A stretch of DNA of 64,000 bases from Streptomyces sp. AA1529. Its GTDB lineage: Bacteria; Actinomycetota; Actinomycetes; Streptomycetales; Streptomycetaceae. Below the pieces are notes generated by a model that was given only the letters and a program-made list of their open reading frames with translations, did not search any database and was not told where the DNA came from. This document shows positions 46,047 through 55,391 of this stretch, in pieces (the stretch's first letter is position 1; each line of letters begins with the position of its first letter). The position numbers and the translations under genes were made by a program. The DNA is taken from the NCBI RefSeq assembly GCF_000280905.1, contig NZ_ALAP01000015.1, forward strand, positions 62,001 to 126,000. Direction: 5' to 3'.

Positions 46047-47237
46047 TCACGTGCGCCGTCCGTCCGGTCGTACCGCGCCGATGGGCGGGTCCACGGCGAG
46101 CTCGGTCAGCCGGACCTCGCCTCCGGGGCGTGGAGCCTGCACCACGCGGCCCCCTCCCGCATACAGGGCCACATGCGTCGCACTTTCGAAATAGATCACC
46201 AGGTCGCCCGGCCGCAGTTCGTCCAGCCCCACCTTCGGCAGCCGACGCCACTGCTCCTGGCTGGTACGCGGGATCTCCCGGCCCGCATGGCGCCACGCCT
46301 GCCGGGTGAGTCCGGAGCAGTCGAAGGCCCCCGGCCCCTCGGCGCCCCACACATACGGCTTGCCGATCTGCTCCAGCGCCCAGTCGAGCGCTTTCCGCCC
46401 CTGAGCCGAAGCGGGCCGGCCCGCGCCGCTGGGATCCAGCGCGCCCCCGGCCACCAACTTCTGCTGCGCCGCGTCCGTGCGCTCGCCTTCGAGCGCGTTC
46501 AGGCGGGCGAGCTGCTCGCCGGTCAGCGACGAGAGCAACCCCTCGACCTTCCGCAGCCGGGTGCGCACCTCGTCGCGCTGGTGCTTCTTGCGGTCCGCCA
46601 GCCGCTCCTGCCGAGTCACCGCCGCACGTGCCTTGCGGACCGCGGCCGTGTGCCGGCGTTGCCCCCGGGCGAGCCTGCGCAGCGTGTCCGCCTGGTCGTC
46701 CGCCGCCCGCTGGAGCAGGTGCCCCCGATCCAGCAGCCGGTGGGGATTCCGCGTGAGCAGCATCCGCACCGCCGAAGGGATTCCCGTACCCCCGTTCCGG
46801 TACTGCTGCCGGGCCAGCTCACCGGCGCGCCGCCGCTCCCGCGCCAGCACCGAACGGGCCCGGCCCAGTTCGGCCTGTGCCCGCCGGGCCGTCGTGCGCT
46901 GTGCCTTCAGCTTCTCCGCCGTGCCGTTGTACGCCTCCGATGCCTTTTCCGTGCGTTGGTACAGCATGCTCAGCTCGCCCAGCAGTTCCCCGAGAGACCC
47001 GTGCCGCGCACTCGGCGGACCCGGTTCCGGACCCGGCTGCGGAGCACCGGGCGCTCTCGACCCCGCCGCCGGTGCCGCCCCGGCGTCCACCGCCGCGCCG
47101 GGCACCAGCACGGCCGCTGCCGCCAGTACCAGCCCCGCCGACATCGCACCGGGCCTGGACCGGGCAACCGCGCCCGGCCCTTCTCCGCGCGCCCGTCGCG
47201 CCCCGGCCTCCCGCAACACCCGCCATACCCGCAACAC
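46047..47237 (-). CDS. Secreted NlpC/P60 peptidoglycan endopeptidase
   Basis: Exported cell-wall hydrolase of 396 residues. Signal peptide region: basic RRARGEGPGAVARSRPG, hydrophobic AMSAGLVLAAAAVLVPGAAV, cleavage near residue 56. Residues about 80-250 are a coiled coil (LGELLGELSMLYQRTEKASE, QRTTARRAQAELGRARSVLA, TRLRKVEGLLSSLTGEQLA) like that of RipA/CwlO proteins, which keeps the enzyme inactive until recruited. The catalytic NlpC/P60 domain starts at about 283 with Cys307 in AFDCSGLTRQAW and His355 in SATHVALYAGGG. GTG start at 47237 has GAGG six bases before. It cuts the D-Glu to diamino acid bond in peptidoglycan stems. Division or germination role is inferred. Confidence 0.93.
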   Translation of the reverse strand: MLRVWRVLREAGARRARGEGPGAVARSRPGAMSAGLVLAAAAVLVPGAAVDAGAAPAAGSRAPGAPQPGPEPGPPSARHGSLGELLGELSMLYQRTEKASEAYNGTAEKLKAQRTTARRAQAELGRARSVLARERRRAGELARQQYRNGGTGIPSAVRMLLTRNPHRLLDRGHLLQRAADDQADTLRRLARGQRRHTAAVRKARAAVTRQERLADRKKHQRDEVRTRLRKVEGLLSSLTGEQLARLNALEGERTDAAQQKLVAGGALDPSGAGRPASAQGRKALDWALEQIGKPYVWGAEGPGAFDCSGLTRQAWRHAGREIPRTSQEQWRRLPKVGLDELRPGDLVIYFESATHVALYAGGGRVVQAPRPGGEVRLTELAVDPPIGAVRPDGRRT

Positions 47238-48009
47238 CGTGCACCTCGTTCCCGAGCGGCGTCTCCCCGTCCTCGACCGCTCTGCCGCGATCGTGGCACG
47301 GCCGTGGACCCCGGCTCAGGGCGAGCTGCGCGGCTGGGCGCATGGCTCTCACCCGAACGAGAGGCCGCCGTGTCCCCGTCCCGCCCCGGCCGCTGCCCTT
47401 CCTCCCGTCAGGCGGCAGTGGGGCCCGGCCCGGTCCTCATCGGCCGGAGGGGCTCCATGGCTGGTGGGAACAGTCGCCGGAAAGGCTGTGTCCCCCGGGG
47501 GCGTCGAAAGCGCCCTGCCCATATCCCCGGCCCCAGTCCCTGTCCAGCGACGGCGACCAGCTCCACATCACCCGAACGTGTGGGATCTCGCCCTCGCCCC
47601 GCCAGCTGCCACCGGCCAGGTGGAGCCGCCCGCGACGACGGAGGTGCTGTCGCCCGGAGGCCGAGGGCAGCTGCTCAGCGGTTCCGGCCCCGACGTCCGA
47701 TCAGCGCCCGTGCCGTGTCCGCGAGTCGGCCGATCTCCTGGAGATACGGGCCCCGAAGCCGCTCCCGCCCGGACGTGTCGCGGTTCCGGAGAGGTCCAGG
47801 GTGCGGGCCCGCGTCGCCGCGTGCGAGGACCCCGAAGAGCCGGAAGGGGCCGAGCGCCGGGGATCCGTCTCGCGCAGCCGCGCGATGCCTTCGATCACGT
47901 CGGCAGAGAACCCCCTCTTCGCCGCTCTGTCCAGGCCGATCGCGCCCCCGCGGCGGGGCCGGCGCGTCCCGGGGCCTTCCGGAGGGCACCGGGCCCGCAC
48001 CCAGCGGTC
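47238..48009. other. Long intergenic stretch without a supportable gene
   Basis: About 770 bases. Several frames are open but none has a family signature or a ribosome site: a minus-strand frame from 48034 ends in a plausible tail (LQEIGRLADTARALIGRRG) yet its first two thirds are low-complexity, and a second minus-strand frame around 47500-47700 with many Trp lacks any start. It may hold a decayed gene; the promoter of the NlpC/P60 gene is at its left end. Confidence 0.4.
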
Positions 48010-48285
48010 TCAGCGTTCGCGCCGCCTGCGCCACGGCAACCGCTGCAGCGGACCCTTCGCCGGTCGCCCTCCGGGTTCGTAGACGTACGCCCAGCCCCGC
48101 GGCAGCCCCAGTCTGTTCAGCGCGGCAGGCTCCAGCCGGTAGACATGGACCACGGTCGGGCCGCCCGCCGGATCCGGTACCGGTACTTCGTAGCTGCGCG
48201 GCGGTCTGCCGGTCGGGCCCAGCGGCACCGACAGCGTCCGCCCGTCGAGCGGCCCGCCGCGGAAGCTCGTCTCCTCGCTGCGCAC
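48010..48285 (-). CDS. Conserved Streptomyces hypothetical protein in operon with soxR
   Basis: A 91-residue protein beginning at GTG 48285, four bases after the soxR stop. The sequence [20 protein letters not shown] and [21 protein letters not shown], then [17 protein letters not shown], is a small beta-rich family seen in many streptomycetes, with no known function. A longer frame to 48528 overlaps soxR in another phase and is not credible. Co-transcribed with soxR, so it may belong to the redox response; that is inference. Confidence 0.7.
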   Translation of the reverse strand: MRSEETSFRGGPLDGRTLSVPLGPTGRPPRSYEVPVPDPAGGPTVVHVYRLEPAALNRLGLPRGWAYVYEPGGRPAKGPLQRLPWRRRRER

Positions 48286-48289
48286 TGCC

Positions 48290-48916
48290 TCAGTTCCCTT
48301 CGGCCGCGCGGGCGGTGGCGGCGTGCGCCCGTCGGCCGCCGGGCGCCGCGTCGGCGGTGCCCGCGTGCGCGTTCCCCGCGGCCGCTGCGGTGCCCGCGCG
48401 GCCGGTGGCTCCGCCGCCGCGGCAGCCGGACGCGTCACCGTGAGCGGGATCCGGGCCGCACGGCTGGCTGAGCCGGCGGGCACCGGGGCCCTGCTCGCCG
48501 AGCCGGTCCTGCGGGTTGGCCAGTGCACACGAGGTCAGTGACAGGCAGCCGCAGCCGATGCAGTCGGTCAGGTGGTCGCGGAGCTGCTCCATGAGGGCGA
48601 TCCGCTGGTTGAGGTCCTCCCGCCAGCACTCCGAGACGGCTGCCCAGTCCTCGCGCGTCGGCGTCCGGCCCTCCGGCAGCAGGGCCAGCGCCCCGCGAAT
48701 GGCGGAGAGGGGGAGGCCGAGCCGCTGCGAGGCCCTGATGAAGGCGACGCGGCGCAGGGTGTCGCGGCTGTAGCGGCGCTGGTTGCCCGAGGTACGGCGG
48801 CTGTGGATGAGCCCTTCGCGCTCGTAGAAGCGCAGCGTCGAGGTGGCCACGCCCGCGCGTTCCGCCAGTTCTCCGACGGTGGCTTCCGGGGCCTTCCATG
48901 AGAGCTGAGTCGGCAT
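48290..48916 (-). CDS. soxR: SoxR redox-sensing MerR-type activator
   Basis: MerR-family sensor with a [2Fe-2S] cluster. The DNA-binding head reads [39 protein letters not shown]; the dimer helix follows, and the cluster-binding cysteines are all present in [12 protein letters not shown] (C-x2-C-x-C-x5-C). The C-terminus is about 40 residues longer than usual and Gly/Ala-rich, a trait of Streptomyces SoxR. In streptomycetes SoxR responds to redox-active secondary metabolites rather than superoxide and needs no SoxS. An operator-like 9-2-9 dyad lies 19 bases upstream of the start, inside the end of the next gene. Confidence 0.96.
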   Translation of the reverse strand: MPTQLSWKAPEATVGELAERAGVATSTLRFYEREGLIHSRRTSGNQRRYSRDTLRRVAFIRASQRLGLPLSAIRGALALLPEGRTPTREDWAAVSECWREDLNQRIALMEQLRDHLTDCIGCGCLSLTSCALANPQDRLGEQGPGARRLSQPCGPDPAHGDASGCRGGGATGRAGTAAAAGNAHAGTADAAPGGRRAHAATARAAEGN

Positions 48917-48934
48917 GACCGCAGCCTAGCTCAG

Positions 48935-48954
48935 ACTTCAAGCAGGCTTTAAGT
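48935..48954 (-). promoter_or_regulatory. SoxR box
   Basis: ACTTCAAGC-AG-GCTTTAAGT is an imperfect 9-2-9 inverted repeat with one mismatch, with the CAAG/CTTx cores typical of SoxR sites. It overlaps the last two codons and stop of the upstream TetR gene, indicating that soxR has its own promoter there. Confidence 0.75.
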
Positions 48955-49716
48955 GTCGGACGGTCCCAGGGGGCCGGGGAGCAGATGCCCGGACTCCGCG
49001 ACCACCGGCAGCACTCTGCCGACCAGGTCGGCGACCGCGCCGTCGGGCTCCTCCAGGGCGAGCGCCCGCCGGGTCGCGGCTGCCGTCCGGGCGTCTCCGG
49101 CCGCGGTGGCGGTCAGGACCGCGACGAAGTGGTCCACCAGCCAGTCGCGCAGCTCCGGCAGCGGCGGCTGCTTGCCCTCGTCCAGCCAGATCAGCGAGGC
49201 CGCCTCCACCGCCGAGATCCAGGTGCGCACCGCCATCCGCAGCCGCGGCGACCCGCGGCTCCCGCCGTCCCCGTCCGCCGCCAGATGGGCGAGGATCTGG
49301 TCGGCCGCGTCCCTGCGGACCTCGTCGACCATGGCGTCCGTCCGGGAGGTCCCCACCACGCTGCCTCCCTGGAGCAGCGCCATGAACCCCGCGTCATGCT
49401 GGTCGACGAAGCCCAGGTACCGGTCGAGGGCGCGGGCCAGGCGGGTGGTCAGGGGTCCGGTCGGCGGCTCGGCGAAACACTGTTCGAGCTGGTCGGCGGC
49501 GCTGCGCAGGGCGGCTTCGTAGAGCTGCTGCTTGCCTCCGGGGAAGTACCGGTAGACGAGGGGCCGCGACACCCCGGCAGCGGCCGCGACGTCGTCCAGC
49601 GACACGTCCTCGGGGGGCCGGTGCGCGAACAGGCCCAGTGCGTGTCCGAGCAGTTGGCTGCGCCGCTCCTGCACACTCAGCCTGCGATACGCCGGGGCGG
49701 TGCCGCTGCTGCTCAT
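48949..49716 (-). CDS. TetR-family transcriptional regulator
   Basis: A 255-residue TetR protein. DNA-binding part: RRSQLLGHALGLFAHRPPED, then VSLDDVAAAAGVSRPLVYRYFPGGKQQLYEAAL. The ligand domain contains LARALDRYLGFVDQHDAGFMAL and MAVRTWISAVEAASLIWLDEG, a pattern of the group near lipid or di-iron enzyme genes. Start is taken as ATG 49716; the upstream frame to 49764 is not supported. It is transcribed with, and 105 bases after, the AurF-like gene, and probably controls it. Its stop codon region contains the SoxR box of the next gene. Confidence 0.92.
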   Translation of the reverse strand: MSSSGTAPAYRRLSVQERRSQLLGHALGLFAHRPPEDVSLDDVAAAAGVSRPLVYRYFPGGKQQLYEAALRSAADQLEQCFAEPPTGPLTTRLARALDRYLGFVDQHDAGFMALLQGGSVVGTSRTDAMVDEVRRDAADQILAHLAADGDGGSRGSPRLRMAVRTWISAVEAASLIWLDEGKQPPLPELRDWLVDHFVAVLTATAAGDARTAAATRRALALEEPDGAVADLVGRVLPVVAESGHLLPGPLGPSDT

Positions 49717-49821
49717 GCATGGCAGCGTAACCGCCCGGCGGCCACCGGTGTCCTCCGCGTGCACCGGAGTTCCTCACCGGGGCTTCACGCGGCCCTCACC
49801 GGCGGCCCTCACCGGCGGTGC

Positions 49822-50769
49822 TCACTTGGCCAGCAGTCCCGAGCTGACCCACAGCTTCCTGCCCACGCCGCGCAGTACGCCGATCTCGTCCAGGAAGTCG
49901 GTCAGCCGCCTGGCGCCGTTCTGCATGACCTCGCGGCGGTGCCCGCTGGCCTTCACCTGGGCGACGGCCTCCCGCTTGTCCAGGCCGACGTTCTCGTAGA
50001 CCTGCGGGTTGACGAAGGAGATGGAGAAGACGCGGGCGGCCTCGCCGGAGCTGACCCGTGTCAGTTCCGCCTCCCAGCGGGGGCAGCTGACCATCTGGCG
50101 GCGCAGCTCCTCGCGCGCGTAGCGCACATGCCGGGCCTCCTCGATGACATGGATCCGGGTCACGCCGCGGATCAGCGGCTGGATGCGCTCGTCGGGGAAG
50201 GTCAGCCGCTGCATCCAGTCCAGGATCTCCTCGCCCAGCAGCGTCGCGGTGAACGAGCCGGGCGTCGTGGAGATCGTCTTGAGCAGCCGGGCCATATTGT
50301 GGTGCAGCCTGGAGACGGGGTACGCGGGGGCACCGCCCCGCTTGATCATGCGCGCGAACATCATCGAGTGCCGGCACTCGTCGGCGATCTCGGTCAGTGC
50401 GTAGCGGACGTGATTGCTGGTCAGCGGCTTGTCGTAGATGTGCCGTACCAGCAGCTGCATGAGGATCACCTCGAACCAGATGCCCAGCGACGCGAGTGAC
50501 GCCGCCTCGTGCCGGGCGAGGTCCATCCGCTGCTCCTCGGACATCCGCCGCCACAGCGGGGTGTCGTAGAGCGACACCAGCTCCGGCGGCCAGAACCACT
50601 TGCCGTCCTCGAAGGGGGCGTCCCAGTCCAGCTCGGTGTCCGGGTCGAAGGAGTGCTTCCGGGAGGACTCCAGGAGGCGCTCGGCGACCTGTTCGCGGTC
50701 CTTGAGCAGGCCGAGGGCGTCCTTGAGCACCTGCTGTTCCTTCTCGGCGAGGTCAGGCGCTGTCGTCAT
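49822..50769 (-). CDS. AurF-like di-iron oxygenase
   Basis: A 315-residue all-helical oxygenase. Di-iron ligands are recognisable in pairs: HEAASLASLGIWFEVILMQLL and TEIADECRHSMMFARMI (E-x2-H), then LLGEEILDWMQRL and HVIEEARHVRYAREEL (E-x2-H plus trailing E), the layout of AurF and related N-oxygenases. Homologues in Streptomyces occur outside antibiotic clusters as here, so the substrate may be a fatty acid or an amine. Divergent from another di-iron protein (50971) with 200 bases between, and followed by a TetR gene; the three form a likely small regulon. Confidence 0.88.
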   Translation of the reverse strand: MTTAPDLAEKEQQVLKDALGLLKDREQVAERLLESSRKHSFDPDTELDWDAPFEDGKWFWPPELVSLYDTPLWRRMSEEQRMDLARHEAASLASLGIWFEVILMQLLVRHIYDKPLTSNHVRYALTEIADECRHSMMFARMIKRGGAPAYPVSRLHHNMARLLKTISTTPGSFTATLLGEEILDWMQRLTFPDERIQPLIRGVTRIHVIEEARHVRYAREELRRQMVSCPRWEAELTRVSSGEAARVFSISFVNPQVYENVGLDKREAVAQVKASGHRREVMQNGARRLTDFLDEIGVLRGVGRKLWVSSGLLAK

Positions 50770-50970
50770 GCTGAGGCACCTCTTCGTCGGGCGGCGCCGG
50801 CGCTCCCGTGGGTGTTACCGGCGGTCACATCTACTGTCCTCTCTTATGAGACTGCGTGTCAGCAAGGACGTCAATCCCTTGCGCGCAACTTGTTGACCGT
50901 GCAGTAACCCCCGTGTGAGCCTGCCAACCATCCACCCTCACCGGGCAGTCCGTGACCGAAGGAGATGTCC

Positions 50971-52080
50971 GTGTCCACACACGATCTCTATGTGCACGCA
51001 ACCGACGCCCCCCTCTGGCAGGTCCCCGCCTCCGGCAGCGCCCGCTTCTCCTGGGAGTACGACGACGGCCGGGACCGGCTGCTCGCGCTGTACCAGAAGG
51101 GCAAGGACAAGCAGTGGGACGGGCAGCGGCGCATCGACTGGGACCTGGAGGTCGACCCGTACGACCCGCTGGGCACTCCTGACGAGGCCATGACGCTGCA
51201 CGGCACGGCCTACTGGGACAAGATGAACGAGGCCGAGCGCGGCGAACTGCGCCGGCACTACGCCTCCTGGCAGTTCAGCCAGTTCCTGCACGGCGAGCAG
51301 GGCGCCATGGTGTGCGCCGCGCGGATCGTGGAGTCGGTTCCCGACATGGACGCGAAGTTCTACTCCGCGACGCAGACGATGGACGAGGCCCGGCACGCGG
51401 AGATCTACGGCCGCTTTCTCCACGAGAAGGTCGGCATGCTCTACCCGATCAACGACAACCTCCAGTCGCTCCTGGGCGACACTCTCCGCGACTCCCGCTG
51501 GGACATGCCGTACCTGGGCATGCAGGTGCTGATCGAGGGACTGGCACTGGCCGCCTTCGGCATGATCCGGGACACCACCGACAAGCCGCTGCCCAAACAG
51601 ATCCTCGCCTACGTCATGCAGGACGAGGCCCGCCACGTCGCCTTCGGACGGATGGCCCTGCGCGACTACTACAAGCAGCTCTCCGACGCGGAACTGCGGG
51701 AGCGCGAGGAGTTCGTCATCGAGGGCTGCTATCTGATGCGGGACCGGCTCAAGGGCGTCGAGGTGCTGGAGAACTTCGGCATCCCGCGGGCGGAGGCGGA
51801 GACCTTCAGCGAGCAGTCGGAGTACCTTCAGCTCTTCCGCAAGCTGCTCTTCAGCCGCATCGTGCCCTGTGTGCGCGACATCGGCCTGTGGGGCGAACGC
51901 CTGCAGCGCGCCTACGTCGACATGGGCGTCTTCGAGATGGGCGACCAGAATCTCGACCTGCTGATGGCCCAGGACGAGGAGATCGCCGAGAAGCTGGACG
52001 CCGAGCGCTTCGCCGCAGAGGAAGCCGAACGGACGGCTGAGGTGGCCGAAGCCATCGAGGAAGGCAAGACTCAGGTGTAG
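50971..52080 (+). CDS. Ferritin-like di-iron domain protein
   Basis: A 369-residue cytoplasmic helical protein. Ligand motifs are [15 protein letters not shown] and [14 protein letters not shown], then [15 protein letters not shown] and [15 protein letters not shown], that is E + ExxH twice, a four-helix di-iron centre like ribonucleotide-reductase R2 or fatty-acid desaturases. The start is GTG 50971: GGAG is six bases before it, whereas the ATG at 50965 touches the GGAG and cannot use it. A C-terminal acidic coil ([20 protein letters not shown]) ends the protein. Divergent from the AurF-like oxygenase; probably acts with it. The dnaK paralogue begins 53 bases downstream. Confidence 0.88.
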   Translation: MSTHDLYVHATDAPLWQVPASGSARFSWEYDDGRDRLLALYQKGKDKQWDGQRRIDWDLEVDPYDPLGTPDEAMTLHGTAYWDKMNEAERGELRRHYASWQFSQFLHGEQGAMVCAARIVESVPDMDAKFYSATQTMDEARHAEIYGRFLHEKVGMLYPINDNLQSLLGDTLRDSRWDMPYLGMQVLIEGLALAAFGMIRDTTDKPLPKQILAYVMQDEARHVAFGRMALRDYYKQLSDAELREREEFVIEGCYLMRDRLKGVEVLENFGIPRAEAETFSEQSEYLQLFRKLLFSRIVPCVRDIGLWGERLQRAYVDMGVFEMGDQNLDLLMAQDEEIAEKLDAERFAAEEAERTAEVAEAIEEGKTQV

Positions 52081-52133
52081 CCCATCCGGCACTCCACGGC
52101 TCGCGGAGGCCGGCGCTCCTGAGGAGGACGGCC

Positions 52134-54080
52134 ATGGCACGCGCTGTCGGAATCGACCTCGGCACCACGAACTCGGTGGTCAGCGTTCTGGAGGGCGGTG
52201 AGCCGGTGGTCGTCGCCAACGCCGAGGGCGCCAGGACGACGCCGTCCGTGGTCGCGTTCGGCAAGGGCGGCGAGGTGCTCGTCGGCGAGGTGGCCAAGCG
52301 GCAGGCGGTCACCAACGTCGACCGCACGGTGCGCTCCGTGAAGCGCCACATGGGGGAGGCCGCCTGGCGCTTCCCGGAGTCCGGGAGCATCGACGGGACG
52401 TCGTTCACGGCTCAGGAGATCTCCGCCCGGATCCTGCAGAAGCTCAAGCGGGACGCGGAGAGCTACCTCGGCCAGGACGTCGGCGACGCCGTCATCACCG
52501 TCCCGGCGTACTTCAACGACGCGCAGCGGCAGGCCACCAAGGAGGCCGGCGAGATCGCCGGACTGGAGGTGCTGCGCATCGTCAACGAGCCGACCGCCGC
52601 GGCCCTCGCCTACGGTCTCGACAAGGAGGAGGAGCAGACGGTCCTCGTCTTCGACCTGGGCGGCGGGACCTTCGACGTGTCGCTGCTGGAGATCGGCGAA
52701 GGTGTCCTGGAGGTCAAGGCCACCGCGGGGGACACGCACCTGGGCGGCGACGACTGGGACCAGCGCGTGGTCGACCACCTGGCCGAACGCTTCAGGAACG
52801 CGCACGGCGTCGACCTGTCCCAGGACCGGATGGCCGTGCAGCGCCTGCGCGAGGCCGCGGAGCGCGCGAAGATCGAACTGTCCTCGGCCACCGAGACCAC
52901 CATCAGCCTGCCCTACATCACCGCGACCGCCGAGGGGCCGCTGCACCTGGAGGAGCAGTTGACCCGGACCCGTTTCCAGCAGTTGACGGAGGACCTGCTG
53001 GAGCGCTGCAAGGTCCCCTTCCACCAGGCGGTGGAGGACGCCGGAGTCGACCTGTCCGACATCCACCACGTGATCCTGGTCGGCGGCTCCACCCGGATGC
53101 CCGCGGTGACGGACCTGGTCAAGAACCTCACGGGCCGGGACCCGCACAAGGGCGTGAACCCGGACGAGGTCGTGGCGATCGGCGCCGGACTCCAGGCCGG
53201 TGTGCTCAAGGGCGAGGTCAAGGACGTCCTGCTGCTGGACGTCACCCCGCTGTCCCTGGGGATCGAGACCAAGGGCGGCATCATGACCAAGCTGATCGAG
53301 CGGAACACCACCATCCCGACCAAGCGCTCGGAGACGTTCACCACCGCGGAGGACAACCAGTCGTCGGTGCAGATCCAGGTCTTCCAGGGGGAGCGGGAGA
53401 TCGCCGCCTACAACAAGAGGCTGGGAGTGTTCGAGCTGACCGGTCTGCCCCCGGCGCCGCGCAATGTCCCGCAGATCGAGGTCACCTTCGACATCGACGC
53501 CAACGGGATCATGCACGTCTCCGCCCGGGACACCGGCACCGGCAAGGAACAGAAGATGCAGGTCACCGGAGGATCAGCGCTGCCACGCGACGACATCGAG
53601 CGGATGGTGCACGAGGCGGAGCAGTACGCCGAGGAGGACGCGCGGCGCCGCGAGGCCGCCGAGACGCGCAACCAGGCCGAGCAACTCGTGCACCAGACCG
53701 AACGGCTGCTCGCCGACACCGGTCCGGACACCGTGCCGGCCGAGACCCGGTCCGAGGCCGAGGCCGCCCTCGCCGACCTCCGGGCGAGGCTGGCCGAGAC
53801 GCCCGAGGACCCGGCCCGGGCCACCGAGCGCACCGCGACGCTGCGCGAGGCGGTCGACCGCACCGCCGCCGCGGCGCAGCAGATCGGCACGGCGATGTAC
53901 GCGCAGGCGCGGAGCGGGCCGTCCGGCGGTGCGGAGGGGCAGCAGGCGACGGGTGAGGAGCCGCGTCAGGGGAGCGCACCCGGGGACGAGGACGTGGTGG
54001 ACGCGGAGATCGTCGACGACGAGGAGCCCGGCGGCTCCACCGGGCCGGGGAGCGGCGGGGGCGGCCCCCGAGGATCCTGA
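52134..54080 (+). CDS. dnaK: DnaK-type Hsp70 chaperone (second copy, orphan)
   Basis: Hsp70 of 648 residues with the full ATPase domain: [57 protein letters not shown] and GGSTRMPAV, then the substrate-binding domain ([11 protein letters not shown]) and lid ending [10 protein letters not shown] plus a Gly-rich tail of 20 residues. No grpE, dnaJ or hspR follows and no HAIR element is found in the 53-base gap, unlike the main dnaK operon of streptomycetes. GAGGAGG is at normal distance from the ATG. It may be co-transcribed with the ferritin-like gene. A paralogue for special clients is likely; the main dnaK is assumed to be elsewhere. Confidence 0.95.
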   Translation: MARAVGIDLGTTNSVVSVLEGGEPVVVANAEGARTTPSVVAFGKGGEVLVGEVAKRQAVTNVDRTVRSVKRHMGEAAWRFPESGSIDGTSFTAQEISARILQKLKRDAESYLGQDVGDAVITVPAYFNDAQRQATKEAGEIAGLEVLRIVNEPTAAALAYGLDKEEEQTVLVFDLGGGTFDVSLLEIGEGVLEVKATAGDTHLGGDDWDQRVVDHLAERFRNAHGVDLSQDRMAVQRLREAAERAKIELSSATETTISLPYITATAEGPLHLEEQLTRTRFQQLTEDLLERCKVPFHQAVEDAGVDLSDIHHVILVGGSTRMPAVTDLVKNLTGRDPHKGVNPDEVVAIGAGLQAGVLKGEVKDVLLLDVTPLSLGIETKGGIMTKLIERNTTIPTKRSETFTTAEDNQSSVQIQVFQGEREIAAYNKRLGVFELTGLPPAPRNVPQIEVTFDIDANGIMHVSARDTGTGKEQKMQVTGGSALPRDDIERMVHEAEQYAEEDARRREAAETRNQAEQLVHQTERLLADTGPDTVPAETRSEAEAALADLRARLAETPEDPARATERTATLREAVDRTAAAAQQIGTAMYAQARSGPSGGAEGQQATGEEPRQGSAPGDEDVVDAEIVDDEEPGGSTGPGSGGGGPRGS

Positions 54081-54212
54081 CCGGTCCTCCCGGCCGGGGC
54101 CGGGCCGGGGACTGCCGCAGGGGGTGCCGCCGGGCGCCGGGCGTGCCCGGCCGCGAGCGCGGGGGCGGGTCCCGTTTCCGCCGGGGGAGTGGGCCGGGAC
54201 CGGATCCGCTGG

Positions 54213-54683
54213 TCAGTCCCCGAACCATGTCGCCGCGTCCAGACCGAACGCGGCAGGCCCCACCACGGTCTCCAGCGCGTCCTCCAGCTCTGCCAGGCGC
54301 TCCTGCCCCAACCGGTCGGCCCATCGGCCGCGCAGTTCCTCGAAGACCGTGCCGGAGAGCACCAGAGCGTCCTGGCCGTGCGGTGTGAGCCGCACCAGCT
54401 TGCGCCGTGCGTCCCCGGGGTCGGAGACCCGTTCCGCATAGCCCAGTGCCGCCAGCCGGTCCACCGTCTTGCCCGCCGCCTGCTTGGAGACGCCCAGCCG
54501 TCGCCCCAGTTCGCTCGCCGTCACCCCGTCCCCGCCCACGGCCTGCATCGCGAAGCCGTGCACAGGGCGCAGTTCGGGGTGTCCGTGGTCGGCCAACTCG
54601 GCGTGCAGCTGGTCGATCAGCGAGCGGAACCCGGCGAACAGCAGCAATGGCAGCTCGAAGCCCCACCGTTCCCGGTCAGCCAT
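54213..54683 (-). CDS. MarR-family transcriptional regulator
   Basis: A 156-residue regulator. WGFELPLLLFAGFRSLIDQLHAELADHGH is the dimer helix; VTASELGRRLGVSKQAAGKTVDRLAALGYAERVSDPGDARRKLVRLTPHG is a complete winged helix with the DxRxK wing. ATG 54683 is taken as the start; alternatives at 54704 (ATG) and 54713 (TTG) lie inside the operator. Divergent from the AhpD-like gene with two direct repeats in between. Possibly a repressor sensing peroxide or a phenolic compound; not determinable. Confidence 0.88.
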   Translation of the reverse strand: MADRERWGFELPLLLFAGFRSLIDQLHAELADHGHPELRPVHGFAMQAVGGDGVTASELGRRLGVSKQAAGKTVDRLAALGYAERVSDPGDARRKLVRLTPHGQDALVLSGTVFEELRGRWADRLGQERLAELEDALETVVGPAAFGLDAATWFGD

Positions 54684-54705
54684 GGCGGGGCCCGCACTCG
54701 ACATA

Positions 54706-54750
54706 TTCGACAACCTGGTTTACCTTTTTTTCGACAACCACGTTGACCAT
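54706..54750. promoter_or_regulatory. Duplicated MarR operator
   Basis: TTCGACAACC occurs at 54706-54715 and again at 54730-54739, a 24-base period. Each copy leads into a dyad: AACC-T-GGTT (54712-54720) and CAAC-CAC-GTTG (54735-54745). The stretch is AT-rich with a run of seven T, in a GC-rich genome, and lies between divergent starts. Confidence 0.7.
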
Positions 54751-54769
54751 TTTAGGAGAGGGGCCCGCC

Positions 54770-55315
54770 GTGCCCGAATCCGCCTTCACGGATCTCACCC
54801 CGCAGTCAGCTCCCGCCGGTTCGCGCCGGGTCATGGAATCCACCCGGCAGCGCCTGGGCTTCCTGCCGGCGGCGGTGGCACGCCTTGCCGCCTCGCCGCA
54901 CACCCTGGAGGCGTTCATGCGGATCAGCGCCGCCTTCGAGGCCACCAGTCTGGAACCGCAGGCGCGCGAGACGGTCGTCTTCACCGTCGCGACCCGCAAC
55001 AGGTGCCATGTGTGCGTCGCCATGCACACCCGCAAGCTGCGCGCCCTGCGCGCGGACGAGGCGCTGATCGCGGCCCTGCGCGAAGCCCGCCCGCTCCCCG
55101 ACGAACGCCTCGAGGCCGTGCGGGTGTTCACCCTGCGGGTGCTGGACCGGGCGGGGGACGTCGGAGAGGAGGCGCTCGAAGCCTTCGCCGCGCACGGCTA
55201 CACGCCGGAGCAGGCGCTGGAGGTCGTCCTGGGGATCGGCGCGTACACCCTCTCCACCCTGGCCAACAGGCTCACCGGCGCCCCTGTGGACGCCGAACTG
55301 GAGGCGTGTGCCTGA
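54770..55315 (+). CDS. AhpD-like carboxymuconolactone decarboxylase family protein
   Basis: A 181-residue helical protein. The redox-active pair is seen in TRNRCHVCVAMHTRKLRAL (C-x2-C followed by His), the AhpD/CMD signature; TRQRLGFLPAAVARLAASPH and EQALEVVLGIGAYTLSTLANRLTG match the peroxidase-related group. Start is GTG 54770, with AGGAGAGG upstream. Such proteins reduce peroxiredoxins or act as alkylhydroperoxidase-like enzymes. It is divergent from a MarR regulator and the two share the duplicated operator, so it is probably induced by oxidants. Confidence 0.9.
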   Translation: MPESAFTDLTPQSAPAGSRRVMESTRQRLGFLPAAVARLAASPHTLEAFMRISAAFEATSLEPQARETVVFTVATRNRCHVCVAMHTRKLRALRADEALIAALREARPLPDERLEAVRVFTLRVLDRAGDVGEEALEAFAAHGYTPEQALEVVLGIGAYTLSTLANRLTGAPVDAELEACA

Positions 55316-55342
55316 CTGTTGCTCCGTCGCGGCCCGCCGCCC

Positions 55343-55384
55343 GCCGCCCGCCGCCCGGTCGTGCGTGACTGGGCGGCGGGCGGC
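55343..55384. terminator. Hairpin between the AhpD-like gene and the DUF5949 gene
   Basis: GCCGCCCGCCGCCC at 55343-55356 and its exact complement at 55371-55384 form a 14-base stem with a 14-base loop, between two convergent genes. Confidence 0.7.
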
Positions 55385-55391
55385 TGCGCGT

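Noticed and set aside
47238..48034. Minus-strand frames between the NlpC/P60 gene and the soxR operon.
   Set aside because: One ends in a plausible helix and another is Trp-rich, but neither has a ribosome site, family resemblance or even codon bias along its length.
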